Assembly: GCA_947630755.1 (NCBI GenBank)
Contig: CANRIU010000005.1
Location: 1-64,000 of the forward strand
Length of the DNA: 64,000 nucleotides
Direction of reading: 5' to 3'
DNA from: an uncultured Oscillospiraceae bacterium
GTDB taxonomy: Bacteria > Bacillota > Clostridia > Oscillospirales > Oscillospiraceae
Shown: piece by piece, positions 1 to 8,615 of the stretch
Position numbering within the stretch: the first letter of the stretch is position 1
Layout of the letters: the number at the start of each line of letters is the position of its first letter
Made by a program: the position numbers and the translations under genes
The notes under the pieces: model-generated
Told to the model about the DNA's origin: nothing
Database searches by the model: none
The model's input: the letters and a program-made list of their open reading frames with translations, nothing else

Positions 1-557
1 AGGTGTGTCAGCGCCGCCGCGGCCATGGCGGAGGCAGAGCCTATCTCCGCCTGGCAGCCGCACTCCGCGCCGGAAATGCTGGCCCTGCCGGCGATTATCG
101 CGCCGACTCCCGCGGCGACATACAGTGCCTCGACAACTCTCTCCTCCGGCGCGCCCAGCGCCTCGGCGCAGGGTATGAGCACCGCCGGCAGCACCCCGCA
201 GGCCCCTGCCGTGGGGGCGGCGACAATGCGCTTCATGCATGCGTTGCACTCCCCCATTCTCAGCGCCGTGGCGAGCATCCTCCCCACCAGCGGCCCGGAG
301 ATATTTCTGCCGGAGCGCACATAGTCCTCCATAAGGCCCCCGTCCCCGCCAGAGAGCCCGCTGAGCGACCTCTGGTCCCGGTCGTAGCCCCGGTCCGCCT
401 CCCGCATGACGGAGAGCATGGACGCCATGGTGTTCCAGGACTCCTCCGGCGTCACCTCCCGCTCCTGGCAGTCTGAGGTCTGTATCGTCCTCCAAAGAGG
501 AAGGCCCGTCTTCTCGGACAGCTCCAGAAGCTCCGAACAGGATGAATATGCCGTCAT
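1..557 (-). CDS. sdaAA: L-serine dehydratase, iron-sulfur-dependent, alpha subunit (partial, C-terminus beyond window)
   Basis: Deaminates L-serine to pyruvate and ammonia together with the beta subunit encoded just upstream, in the cytoplasm. About 185 residues are visible; the ORF track misses it because the gene runs off the window edge. The translation contains GAECGCQAEIGSASAM, the conserved cysteine-containing segment of the alpha subunit, near the end of the visible part. The start overlaps the sdaAB stop as ATGA, so the two are translationally coupled. The family is usually about 290-300 residues, so roughly 110 residues are missing. The identification is by motif and by pairing with sdaAB. 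Confidence 0.93.
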   Translation of the reverse strand, partial: MTAYSSCSELLELSEKTGLPLWRTIQTSDCQEREVTPEESWNTMASMLSVMREADRGYDRDQRSLSGLSGGDGGLMEDYVRSGRNISGPLVGRMLATALRMGECNACMKRIVAAPTAGACGVLPAVLIPCAEALGAPEERVVEALYVAAGVGAIIAGRASISGAECGCQAEIGSASAMAAAALTH

Positions 558-1225
558 TTTGACTCCTCCCCTGGATTAAGCCTTGTCACCTTATGTACTC
601 CCTCGATGGCTGTAATTGCGACCTTCACGCTGTATGGTATCCTCTGGTCGCACTCAATGACCATTATGGCTCTGCCACCCCGCTCCTCGCGCTCCACCCG
701 GAGCTTGGACATATTGATCCCCCGGGCGGCTACGCACCCGGTGACCCGGCTCACATAGCCCGGCTGGTCGCCGCAGCGGACGATGAGCGTCGGCGCCTCG
801 CCGGAGAAACTCACCGACAGACCGTCCAGCTCAAACACTCTTATCCGCCCGCCCCCCGGCGAGCAGGCCCCCAGCTCCATTCTCTCGCCCTCCGGCGATG
901 CGACGGTTATAATGGCGGAGTTCGGATGGGCGTCCCGGAGCACCGTCTCGCCTATCTCAAACTCCATCCCCCGCTCCCGGGCAAGCTCGAAGCTGTATGG
1001 GATGCGGCTGTCGTCCGGGTCCATCCCCATGAGCCCCGCGACAATGGCCCTCGGCGTCCCGTGGCCCTCCCCGGTGGAGGCGAAGGACCCCGCTAAAAGT
1101 ATCCTCGCCCGGCTGGGCTCGCCCCCCAGAAGCCGCCTTGTGATCTGCCCGATCCTCACCGCCCCCGCGGTGTGAGAGCTGGACGGCCCCACCATCACCG
1201 GGCCCAGGATGTCAAAGATATTCAT
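554..1225 (-). CDS. sdaAB: L-serine dehydratase, iron-sulfur-dependent, beta subunit
   Basis: Beta chain of the oxygen-sensitive [4Fe-4S] serine dehydratase. The 223-residue protein begins MNIFDILGPVMVGPSSSHTAG, the signature of the serine dehydratase beta domain. It continues with GSFASTGEGHGT and ends with an ACT-like domain from about residue 145 (LIVRCGDQPGYVSRVTGCVA), which in this family senses or positions serine. The length matches the Bacillus and Clostridium beta subunit. The ATG has a GGAAGGAG-type ribosome binding site. Its stop overlaps the sdaAA start, giving a two-gene operon. Confidence 0.95.
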   Translation of the reverse strand: MNIFDILGPVMVGPSSSHTAGAVRIGQITRRLLGGEPSRARILLAGSFASTGEGHGTPRAIVAGLMGMDPDDSRIPYSFELARERGMEFEIGETVLRDAHPNSAIITVASPEGERMELGACSPGGGRIRVFELDGLSVSFSGEAPTLIVRCGDQPGYVSRVTGCVAARGINMSKLRVEREERGGRAIMVIECDQRIPYSVKVAITAIEGVHKVTRLNPGEESK

Positions 1226-1270
1226 ATCTCCCCGCTCCTTCCCAACAAAAAGTTCAAGAGGTACGCTAAC

Positions 1271-1996
1271 TTACAGCTTTCGTGTATATCTGCATTTTGG
1301 GTATGCCGAACAGCCGTAAAAGCGGCCGTACCTTCCGTCCCGCAGGACAAGCCTGCTTCCGCATAGAGGACATTTGGTTTTCAGGTTTTCAACGTGCTCG
1401 CGCTTTTCTTTCTCACTCTTTCCGGTACAGCTCTGCAGCTTATCCGCCATTTGCCCAAGCCGCTCAGGGGAATAAACCGAACCTCTGGCGTTCAACAGGA
1501 TGCGCAACCGCCTCAGCATATCCGGTCGGCGTACGATCACCGTCTCCCCGGTATCCTGCGGGACCTTTTTCAAAGTACATCGCTCGGAAAATACTATTAA
1601 CGATGTAAAATCGCATACGGACATATCCAGAAATCCTGCCAACACCCTGATGTGAGAGGCGTTTTGGCGAATGGGATTGTAAAACTGATTTCTGTCGCCG
1701 TTTCTCAAAGACTGGGTCCAGTATCTCTGGTCTGCCTCGCCAAAAATCCACCCGCTGTAATTCTTGCTCTCGAACACAAAAATGCCCTTCTCGTGGAGCA
1801 TCAGCAGGTCAATCTCGATCGTCCCGCTTCCGGTCGGCAGGTACAGGTTTTTCAGAACATAAAAATATCCCTCAAGATTGTGGTTCGTGAGGGCAAATTC
1901 CGTGGAGTACTCCCCAAACTGTCCGGCATCCTTATAATGAAGCAATGCCCTGATGGGGCCGGGCTGTTCACCCTTTAAGATCTCAAGCAATCCCAT
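1271..1996 (-). CDS. NERD-domain protein with C-terminal topoisomerase-type zinc finger
   Basis: A 241-residue protein. Residues 30-150 match the nuclease-related domain (NERD): [27 protein letters not shown] is the typical D...E-x-K core of the PD-(D/E)XK-like fold, with the K in ESKNYSGWI. The C-terminus carries a four-cysteine zinc finger (CPLCGSRL...[13 protein letters not shown]) of the kind found at the end of topoisomerase I. This architecture is common in Firmicutes and its substrate is unknown; DNA processing is inferred. It lies 27 bp downstream of the topoisomerase-like gene on the same strand. Its base composition is visibly more AT-rich than its neighbours, which may indicate transfer. 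Confidence 0.8.
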   Translation of the reverse strand: MGLLEILKGEQPGPIRALLHYKDAGQFGEYSTEFALTNHNLEGYFYVLKNLYLPTGSGTIEIDLLMLHEKGIFVFESKNYSGWIFGEADQRYWTQSLRNGDRNQFYNPIRQNASHIRVLAGFLDMSVCDFTSLIVFSERCTLKKVPQDTGETVIVRRPDMLRRLRILLNARGSVYSPERLGQMADKLQSCTGKSEKEKREHVENLKTKCPLCGSRLVLRDGRYGRFYGCSAYPKCRYTRKL

Positions 1997-2023
1997 TGAT
2001 CTTTTTTCGCTCCCGCTGACCGC

Positions 2024-4009
2024 TTACGATATATCCGCAAGGTCCAGATACTTGTACCCGTCGGAGGCGATGTGGTCCTTGCGGGCCTGAATGTTGTCCC
2101 CGAGGAGCATATCGAACACCCTCGCCGTCTCCTCCGCGTCGGCGGGCATTACCTTTATGAGCCTTCTCGTCTCCGGGTTCATGGTGGTCATCCACATCAT
2201 GTCCGGGTCGTTTTCACCAAGTCCCTTGGACCTGGCGACGGTGTACTTTTTGTTTCCCAGCTTTGCGAGTATGTCCGCCTTCTCCCGCTCGGTGTAGGCA
2301 AACCATGTCTTCTCCCCGCAGTTTATCTCATAGAGCGGCGACTCAGCGATAAAGACCTTCCCCTCCTCGATGAGCTTCGGCATGAGCCTGTATATCATGG
2401 TGAGTATCAGCGTCCTTATCTGGTAGCCGTCAAAGTCCGCGTCGGTGCAGATTATGACCTTGCTCCACCGAAGGGAGTCCATGTCGAAGGCCGTGAGGTC
2501 GCTTTTGAGCTTCACCGGGACGCTGACGCCGCAGCCCATGACCTTCACAAGGTCGGTGATGATGTCGCTTTTGAATATTCTGGCGTAGTCGGCCTTGAGG
2601 CAGTTTAATATCTTGCCCCGCACGGGCATCACGCCCTGAAACTCCGCGTCCCGGGAGAGCTTCACGCTGCCGAGAGCGGAGTCCCCCTCCACGATGTAGA
2701 GCTCCCGGCGGGTCACGTCTCTGGAGCGGCAGTCCACGAATTTCTGCACCCGGTTCGCAATGTCGATATTTCCGGAGAGCTTCTTTTTTATGGTCACTCT
2801 TGCCCGCTCCGCCTGCTCACGGGAGCGCTTGTTCACAAGTATCTGGTCGCAGATCCGGTCGGCCTCCGCCTTGTGCTCGATAAAATAAATCTCAAGCTGC
2901 GAGCGCAAAAACTCCGTCATCGCCTGCTGGATAAACCTGTTGGTTATGGCCTTTTTCGTCTGGTTTTCGTAGCTCGTCTGGGTGGAGAAGCAGTTGGTGA
3001 CTAAAATAAGGCAGTCGGCAATGTCCTGAAAGCTTATTTTCGTCTCATTTTTCTGGTACTTATTCCCCTGCCGGAGGTAAGCGTCCACGGCGGAGACAAA
3101 GGCGGACCTCGCGGCCTTGTCCGGTGCGCCCCCGTGCTCAAGCCAGCTGGAGTTGTGGTAATACTCGATGAGATTCACGTTGTTTGAGAAGCAGAACGCC
3201 GCCGAGAGCTTCACCTTGTAGTCCGGCTTGTCCTCCCGGTCCCGGCCCTTCCGCTCGCCCTCGATAAAATATGGGGCCGTGAGGGCGCTGTCCCCGGCAA
3301 GCTCCGCGACATAGTCGAGTATTCCGTGCTCGTACAGATACTCCGTCTCCTCAAATTTGCTCCCCGCCTGAAAGCGGAACACAAATTTGACGCCGGGGTT
3401 CACGACCGACTGCTTTTTCAGCACGTCCTCGAAGTACTCCCGGGGAATATTCGTGTCGGTAAAGACCTCCCGGTCGGGCCGCCACTTCATCGAAGAGCCG
3501 GTCCGCCGTCCGCCGTAGGGCTCGGATTTAAGGCCGCCCACGTTCTCCCCCTTTTCAAAGTGGAGGGAGTATTTCTTCCCGTCACGCCACACGGTCACGT
3601 CCATGTACTCCGAGGAGTACTGCGTGGCACATGTGCCAAGACCGTTTAAGCCCAGTGAGTACTCGTAGTCCCCGCCGTCGGTATTCTTGTATTTTCCCCC
3701 GGCGTAGAGCTCGCAAAAGACAAGCTCCCAGTTGTAGCGCTTCTCCACCGGGTTCCAGTCCACGGGGCACCCCCGCCCGAAGTCCTCCACCTCGATGGAG
3801 CCGTCGGAGTACCGGGTGAGATTTATCACCGAGCCGTGTCCCTCTCTCGCCTCGTCGATGGAGTTTGACAATATCTCAAATACAGAGTGCTCGCACCCCT
3901 CCAGCCCATCGGAGCCGAAAATGACGCCGGGGCGCTTGCGCACCCGGTCAGCGCCCTTGAGCTGGCTTATGCTGTCGTTGCCGTATTCCGCTTTCGCACC
4001 TTTTCTCAT
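2024..4009 (-). CDS. Type IIA topoisomerase ATPase/TOPRIM subunit (GyrB/ParE-like), no partner A subunit nearby
   Basis: A 661-residue GyrB/ParE homologue. It shows the GHKL ATPase N-box (EILSNSIDEAREG), VEDFGRGCPVD, an ATP-lid GLNGLGT, and the TOPRIM motifs VEGDSALGS and DADFDGYQIRTL, with RGKILN between them. The C-terminus ends in the expected NPETRRL...DNIQARKDHI segment. Canonical GyrB has EGDSAGGSA and GLHGVGAS, so this is a divergent clostridial paralogue rather than the housekeeping gyrB. ATG 4009 follows AGGTGA at 5 nt spacing and is preferred over GTG 4018. The usual parC/gyrA partner is not adjacent; the next gene is the NERD protein. Confidence 0.85.
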   Translation of the reverse strand: MRKGAKAEYGNDSISQLKGADRVRKRPGVIFGSDGLEGCEHSVFEILSNSIDEAREGHGSVINLTRYSDGSIEVEDFGRGCPVDWNPVEKRYNWELVFCELYAGGKYKNTDGGDYEYSLGLNGLGTCATQYSSEYMDVTVWRDGKKYSLHFEKGENVGGLKSEPYGGRRTGSSMKWRPDREVFTDTNIPREYFEDVLKKQSVVNPGVKFVFRFQAGSKFEETEYLYEHGILDYVAELAGDSALTAPYFIEGERKGRDREDKPDYKVKLSAAFCFSNNVNLIEYYHNSSWLEHGGAPDKAARSAFVSAVDAYLRQGNKYQKNETKISFQDIADCLILVTNCFSTQTSYENQTKKAITNRFIQQAMTEFLRSQLEIYFIEHKAEADRICDQILVNKRSREQAERARVTIKKKLSGNIDIANRVQKFVDCRSRDVTRRELYIVEGDSALGSVKLSRDAEFQGVMPVRGKILNCLKADYARIFKSDIITDLVKVMGCGVSVPVKLKSDLTAFDMDSLRWSKVIICTDADFDGYQIRTLILTMIYRLMPKLIEEGKVFIAESPLYEINCGEKTWFAYTEREKADILAKLGNKKYTVARSKGLGENDPDMMWMTTMNPETRRLIKVMPADAEETARVFDMLLGDNIQARKDHIASDGYKYLDLADIS

Positions 4010-4053
4010 GCATTTCACCTATATATTGTGTTGTTTCTTAGTATAACCGATTT

Positions 4054-4082
4054 ATTATACCATATATTTTGTATCAATGCAA
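4054..4082 (-). promoter_or_regulatory. Candidate sigma-A promoter for the topoisomerase-like gene
   Basis: On the minus strand an extended -10, TGG-TATAAT (4059-4054), follows a weak -35 TTGCAT (4082-4077) with 17 nt between the hexamers. It lies about 45 nt upstream of the ATG at 4009. Confidence 0.55.
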
Positions 4083-4109
4083 GATGTTTCCTGCATAGTG
4101 CATGAGGGC

Positions 4110-4154
4110 AAAAAAACTCTCCTCTTTTACACTGACAAAGAGGAGAGTTTTTTC
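4110..4154 (-). terminator. Rho-independent terminator after the FAD oxidoreductase gene
   Basis: A perfect 10-bp stem (CTCTCCTCTT/AAGAGGAGAG) with an 11-nt loop, flanked by A7 and T6-7 tracts, so a U-run follows on either strand. It sits 8 nt after the stop of the minus-strand FAD oxidoreductase gene and closes that long operon. Confidence 0.85.
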
Positions 4155-4162
4155 ATTTTGCC

Positions 4163-5491
4163 TCAAAGATATGTCGCCCCGCGGCGCTCAAGCTCCGCGG
4201 CCACTTCCCTGCCATTGACTGCCCCGGCGGCTATGTTGCGCTCCAGCGCCATCGCGGCCGCCACTCCCGCGGCCTCGCCCAGAGCCCGGCAGGTGTACTG
4301 TATCCGAAACGCCGACTGGGCTATGAAGTCAGCTCCGATGCATCTGCCCGCCACAAGGAGATTATCAAATCCCCGCACTGTCAGGCACCTGTATGGCACC
4401 TCATACCAGGGCCGGGCGCTGTCGGGCTCCACCGCGCTGTGCTCAAGGCTCGTCCCGTGGATGTCCACGGGGTAGGCCGACTGGGCGACCCGGTCCGGGA
4501 ATTTCCGAAGGCTTACCACGTCCTCCCCGGTGAGGATATAGTCCGTGGCGATCCTCCGGCTCTCCCTCACGCCCACCATGGAGGCGATTTGAGAGACGTA
4601 GGCGTTCTCAAAACCGGGGAAATATTTCCTGTAAAACCTCATCTGGCGACTTATTGCCTCCCGGCCCATTATCGCGGCCCGGGTCAGCTCCTCCGGGTCC
4701 GTTGCGTCGGAGAGCTCCGGAAACTCCGGGTGGTTCATCGCCAGCGTGTCGGGCCTTCCGGGAACGCCGAAGGTCTGCCAGTAGGCGAGGTCCGATTCGT
4801 TGAGGTCCCCGGCTTTAAGGGCGCTTTCAAATACAGGCGATAGGGCGCAGCCGCCGTCACTTGTCACGGCCGCATACGCAAGCCGCCCGCCTCCCGCGCC
4901 GTATGCGGTGTGGTGAAGACCCGATCTCTCCGCCATCTCGTCGAGAAACGCGGAAAATCTGCCCATGTCCACGCCGCCCACCATGTAACGGAGGGACATG
5001 GGCTGATTTTTCCCCGTCTCCGGGTGGCCCCGGCGGTAGTCCGCCCCGGCGAAGGCGCAGACATCCCCGTCGCCCGTGCAGTCGATAAACATGTCCCCCT
5101 CCACACGCTCAAGCCCCCGCTTGTCGGCAGCGGCGAGCCCTGTGACGTGACCGGAGTCCGCGTCGGCGCCGCACACATTGACGCCGTAGATGATATGCAC
5201 CCCGGCGTCCAGGCACATCCGCTCAAGCTTAGTTGAGAGCACCAGCGGGTCGAAGGCCCGGGATGTCCCGACGCGCTTTGTGAGGTATGAATTAACCACA
5301 CCCCCCGGCATCCGCCCGGACATCATTGGGGTCACAAGCGCCTCCGTCGCCGTCCCGCCTGGAGAGCTTGCGCTCTCTATGAGGAGCACCTCCCGCCCGG
5401 ACTCCGCCGCAGCCACAGCCGCGAAAACCCCCGCCGTCCCGGCGCCGCAGACAACTATCTCCGAACGCGCCAAAAGCGGTAAATCTCTCAT
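4163..5491 (-). CDS. FAD-dependent oxidoreductase (PF12831-like)
   Basis: A 442-residue flavoprotein. The N-terminus has the dinucleotide-binding glycine motif VVCGAGTAGVFAAVAAAESG followed by LIESASSPGGTATEA, and FIDCTGDGDVCAFAG is the second FAD-contact motif typical of this family, which is often found in sugar-degradation loci. The ORF track starts 49 codons earlier, but ATG 5491 has a strong GGGGAGGAGAG site 3-4 nt away and overlaps the upstream amidohydrolase stop as ATGA, so I use it. It is the last gene of the transporter/amidohydrolase operon. The substrate is unknown; oxidation of a sugar-derived or cyclic hydroxy compound is an inference from context. Confidence 0.8.
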   Translation of the reverse strand: MRDLPLLARSEIVVCGAGTAGVFAAVAAAESGREVLLIESASSPGGTATEALVTPMMSGRMPGGVVNSYLTKRVGTSRAFDPLVLSTKLERMCLDAGVHIIYGVNVCGADADSGHVTGLAAADKRGLERVEGDMFIDCTGDGDVCAFAGADYRRGHPETGKNQPMSLRYMVGGVDMGRFSAFLDEMAERSGLHHTAYGAGGGRLAYAAVTSDGGCALSPVFESALKAGDLNESDLAYWQTFGVPGRPDTLAMNHPEFPELSDATDPEELTRAAIMGREAISRQMRFYRKYFPGFENAYVSQIASMVGVRESRRIATDYILTGEDVVSLRKFPDRVAQSAYPVDIHGTSLEHSAVEPDSARPWYEVPYRCLTVRGFDNLLVAGRCIGADFIAQSAFRIQYTCRALGEAAGVAAAMALERNIAAGAVNGREVAAELERRGATYL

Positions 5492-6219
5492 TTTCTCTCC
5501 TCCCCTTTCAAAAATCTCTCCGGATTTCTCCCCATTATCCCGTCCCTCAGCTCCCCGGGCACATTGATTACCGCGCTCTCCAGACACTGAAGCGGCGACA
5601 TCGACCCGAAAACGAGCCTGTCCGCGGGAAAGGCGCACACCTCGAAGGGAAACAGATCATGGCAGAGCCCCGACGTGTCCGCCCAGACATTCTCCGGCGG
5701 GTCCGGCAGCATATCCAGCTCCCCCCGGTAAAATCCCGTGAACAAAAACCGGGTCTCCGGCGTTTTCGACGCAAGCTCCGCCCATTTGAGGATGTCCACC
5801 TCACGCTGACGCAGGAGGTACTCAAGCCGCCTGTCCTCCAGCCGCGCTGTCAAAAGCACCGGAAGCCCCAGCTCGCCCGCAAGGCGCGCAAGCTCCGAGG
5901 CCCCGGGGCACTCATAGCCGTGTATCCCCGGGTAGAGCCTCACCGCCCCGGCGGACCCTGCGTGGCGCTCAAGCTCCGCCGCGGCGTGGGGAAGGTCGGG
6001 ATTTACGCAGACCGCCGCCCTGAATCCCTTCTCCCTCAGAAGCTCCGCCAGCTCCCCGTCCGCCTCCCAGGGGTCGTTATAAAAAATCGCGTCAAGGCTG
6101 GATATTAGCCCCCCGCCTATGCCGTATTTTTTCAAATGCTCAAGCTCCGCCCCGATTTCGCCGTTTCTCAGCCTCCGAAAGGGCCAGTGCCCGGCGAAGG
6201 CCGACAGGTCATAGTACAT
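5488..6219 (-). CDS. Amidohydrolase-family TIM-barrel protein (second of a tandem pair)
   Basis: A 243-residue protein resembling amidohydrolase-2 proteins: it starts MYYDLSAFAGHWPFR, a form of the D-x-H-x-H region, and ends GRNPERFL, a typical end of the fold (compare RRNAAELF in its neighbour). Only one histidine lies where the N-terminal HxH metal motif is expected. The later aspartate region (FGSMSPLQ) also lacks the FGTD seen in its neighbour, so metal binding may be weakened or lost. It overlaps the upstream amidohydrolase by 11 bp and the FAD gene by 4 bp, so the three are tightly coupled. The substrate is unknown. Confidence 0.7.
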   Translation of the reverse strand: MYYDLSAFAGHWPFRRLRNGEIGAELEHLKKYGIGGGLISSLDAIFYNDPWEADGELAELLREKGFRAAVCVNPDLPHAAAELERHAGSAGAVRLYPGIHGYECPGASELARLAGELGLPVLLTARLEDRRLEYLLRQREVDILKWAELASKTPETRFLFTGFYRGELDMLPDPPENVWADTSGLCHDLFPFEVCAFPADRLVFGSMSPLQCLESAVINVPGELRDGIMGRNPERFLKGEERK

Positions 6220-6970
6220 CCGAAAGTCCCCCCTTCGGGAAAAGCTCCGCCGCGTTGCGCCGTAATATGAGCTCCAGCTCCCCCTCCGAGAGCCCCGCGC
6301 CCAGCGCCTGCCCCAGGCTCATGGCGCAGGCGCCGGGCATATCCGTCCCGAAAAGTATCCTCCCCGCCCCCAGCATCGATACGGCATAGGGCAGGTCGTC
6401 CTCCCGGCAGTTTGAGCCCGAGAAGTCCGCCCACACGTTGGGGACATCCCGGATAAGCGGCACCCCGTGGTAGCAGTTGCCCCCCAGGTGCGCCATTATG
6501 AACCTCACCTCCGGGAATCGAAGCGCCGCCCGGCGGAGCTCCGCCGCCGTGGACTCCCCGGGGAGCATCCCCGCCGTCTTGGCGTAGGTGTGGACGAGCA
6601 CGGGCACGCCCTCGTCGGCGCAGTAGCGGTAGAGCCTGTCGCAGCAGGCATCGTCGCACCGGCGCGACACCCACAGCTTCATCCCCAGCATCCCCTGCTC
6701 CTCCACGCCCCTTTTCAGAACGTCCAGGGCGTTGCCGTGCTCCGGTGAAACGGTGACGTACCCCCGGAAAATACTCTCCTCCCGCAAAAGCGCCCCGGTC
6801 ATGTCGTTGAGCTCCCGGACCTCCTCCTCGTCCGGGACGTGGCTGCCCAGAGCGGAGACAAAAATGGCGCCTATCCCGAATCTCTCCGCGGCGCGCAAAA
6901 GCAGGGCGGAGTCCTCACGGACCCTGCCCCGCCATATGTGCGCGTGAATATCGATTATCTTACCCCTCAT
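6209..6970 (-). CDS. Amidohydrolase (amidohydrolase-2 family)
   Basis: A 253-residue metal-dependent hydrolase of the amidohydrolase-2 family. It has the metal-binding DIHAHIW motif at residues 7-13, VLVHTYAKT, FIMAHLGGNCYHG and LFGTDMPG, which correspond to the conserved H, H and D of the barrel. ATG 6970 follows GGCGGAG and is preferred over the upstream ORF start at 7036. It overlaps the YesL-like gene by 11 bp and the next amidohydrolase by 11 bp. Relatives act as hydrolases or decarboxylases on small rings or amides; the substrate here cannot be told from sequence. Confidence 0.75.
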   Translation of the reverse strand: MRGKIIDIHAHIWRGRVREDSALLLRAAERFGIGAIFVSALGSHVPDEEEVRELNDMTGALLREESIFRGYVTVSPEHGNALDVLKRGVEEQGMLGMKLWVSRRCDDACCDRLYRYCADEGVPVLVHTYAKTAGMLPGESTAAELRRAALRFPEVRFIMAHLGGNCYHGVPLIRDVPNVWADFSGSNCREDDLPYAVSMLGAGRILFGTDMPGACAMSLGQALGAGLSEGELELILRRNAAELFPKGGLSDVL

Positions 6971-7676
6971 TTTCTCCGCCCCTGACAAGAAGCTCCCTGA
7001 GCCTCGGGAAGAGCTCCCGGGCTGACCATGTGACAAGGAGCGCCGGTCCCAAAATAAGGAACCCCAAAAACGTGACGCTTATCCACTTATAGAGCACCGC
7101 GATAAACAAAAGGTGCACCAGCGTCACCAAAATCCCCTTTTTTCCCGAGAGAGGTATCATAAAAATGGCGTTTTTCCATATCTGCGTGAGCTTCAGATCC
7201 ACAAGGGCGACCTGGGAAAAGGCGAGTATGGAGAACTGCATCAGCACATACGCCCCCAGAAACAGCGTGACCAGCATCCACGCGGGCCTGTTCGTCATGA
7301 AAAGCGTCAGCACGATGATGTACAAAAAGGGCAGCATCACCGCCATAGTCAGGCACCCCTGGACAAAATTCGCCCTGTAGCTCTGCAAAAACGTCCTGCG
7401 CCCTCGGCTCGCGTCCATGGAGCAGTAGCGAAAGGCAATGTCATACTCCGCCGCGATGGCCGGGCCCGCGGGTATGAGCAGCAGGAAAAAGCCGATGAAC
7501 GCGGCGGAGCCCCCCGCCGCGAGGAACATATACGCGCAAAAGAGACTGGGCAGGAAAAACAGTATGAACCCGAAATTCCCCACAAATATTTTAAAGAAAT
7601 TGTCAAGTATAGGCCTCTCCTTCTCCGGCGCATAGGGATTAACGGAGCGGCGGCGCTTGCGCTTCACCTTTTCCAA
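6960..7676 (-). CDS. YesL-like (DUF624) integral membrane protein
   Basis: A 238-residue membrane protein with about five hydrophobic segments, preceded by a basic N-terminus (EKVKRKRRRSVNPYAPEKERP). DUF624/YesL proteins are routinely encoded beside carbohydrate ABC transporters of the YesOPQ type, which fits here directly after the two permeases. I place the start at TTG 7676, seven codons inside the tracked ORF, because AAAGGAGGT sits 6 nt upstream. The role is unknown; an accessory or regulatory role in transport is inferred from conserved context. Confidence 0.75.
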   Translation of the reverse strand: MEKVKRKRRRSVNPYAPEKERPILDNFFKIFVGNFGFILFFLPSLFCAYMFLAAGGSAAFIGFFLLLIPAGPAIAAEYDIAFRYCSMDASRGRRTFLQSYRANFVQGCLTMAVMLPFLYIIVLTLFMTNRPAWMLVTLFLGAYVLMQFSILAFSQVALVDLKLTQIWKNAIFMIPLSGKKGILVTLVHLLFIAVLYKWISVTFLGFLILGPALLVTWSARELFPRLRELLVRGGENEG

Positions 7677-7707
7677 TGAAATACCTCCTTTACGCATATA
7701 CGGCGAC

Positions 7708-7737
7708 GGGGCCGATCATCCGCCCATGAACCGGCCC
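7708..7737 (-). other. Intra-operon hairpin between permease and YesL-like gene
   Basis: A short inverted repeat (GGGCCG/CGGCCC) with a large loop in the 68-bp gap. There is no U-run. It may affect mRNA stability; support is weak. Confidence 0.3.
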
Positions 7738-7744
7738 TACGCGC

Positions 7745-8602
7745 TTATTTAAGCCCAGATGTGGTGGCGATACCGCCAAGGAACTGCTTCTGGCAGATGA
7801 AGAAGATGATGATAAGCGGTACCGTGAACACGGAGTTAGCCGCCATCAGCAGCTCCCACTGGGTCTTCGCGGACAATGTGAAGGACTTAAGTCCAATGGC
7901 TATGGTGTACTTCGCGGAGTCCTGAATATAGATCAGCGGTCCGGAGAAGTCGTTCCAGCAGCCGACGAACACCAGCACCCCGGCGGTGGTGAGAACAGGC
8001 CCGCACAGGGGGTAGATGATGCTGAAAAGTATCCTCAAATCGTTTGCCCCGTCTATTCGCGCCGCCTCAACAAGGCTGTTGGGCAGGCCCTTCATAAACT
8101 GCCGCATGAGGTATATGTAATACGGCGTGCCGAGGAAGAAGGGCAGAATCAGCGGGACATAGGTGTTGACAAGGCCCAGCTTGCTCCAGGTGATGTACAT
8201 GGGTATCTGGGTTACCTGTCCGGGGATCATCATGGTGGCGAGAATAATGGGGAAGATGACCTTTGCGCCCTTCCAAGGCACCATGGTGATGGAGTAGGCG
8301 ACCATCGGCGTCACCAGCAGCACGCCCAGCACCGGCGTGAGGGAGGTGACAAGGGTGTTCTTTATGTATGTGCCGAAGTCCACTATCCGGAACACCTTCG
8401 CGTAGTTGCCCCACTGGGGATTGTCGGGTATCCACTTTATGGGGAACTCCATAAGTCCTGCGTTGGCCTTCAGGGACGTGGAGAGCATCCACAAAAGGGG
8501 CATTATGAAGATGAAGCACAGGCACACAAGGAAGACGTACTTTATGACGTTGACGACAAAGCGCTTGAGCATAAGCAGCGGGGAGGTTTTTCTCTTAGTC
8601 AT
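7745..8602 (-). CDS. Carbohydrate ABC transporter permease (MalG/YesQ type)
   Basis: A 285-residue inner-membrane permease with six predicted transmembrane segments. The EAA loop EAARIDGANDLRILFSIIYPL, which docks the ATPase, is near residues 190-210. The family is the CUT1 sugar permeases. The start has AAGGAGGT at 7 nt. It pairs with the permease encoded 13 bp upstream and the solute-binding protein before it. No ATP-binding subunit is in the cluster, so a shared MsmK-type ATPase encoded elsewhere is expected. Import of an oligosaccharide or amino sugar is inferred from the adjacent nag-like genes. Confidence 0.92.
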   Translation of the reverse strand: MTKRKTSPLLMLKRFVVNVIKYVFLVCLCFIFIMPLLWMLSTSLKANAGLMEFPIKWIPDNPQWGNYAKVFRIVDFGTYIKNTLVTSLTPVLGVLLVTPMVAYSITMVPWKGAKVIFPIILATMMIPGQVTQIPMYITWSKLGLVNTYVPLILPFFLGTPYYIYLMRQFMKGLPNSLVEAARIDGANDLRILFSIIYPLCGPVLTTAGVLVFVGCWNDFSGPLIYIQDSAKYTIAIGLKSFTLSAKTQWELLMAANSVFTVPLIIIFFICQKQFLGGIATTSGLK

Positions 8603-8615
8603 ATGTCATACCTCC

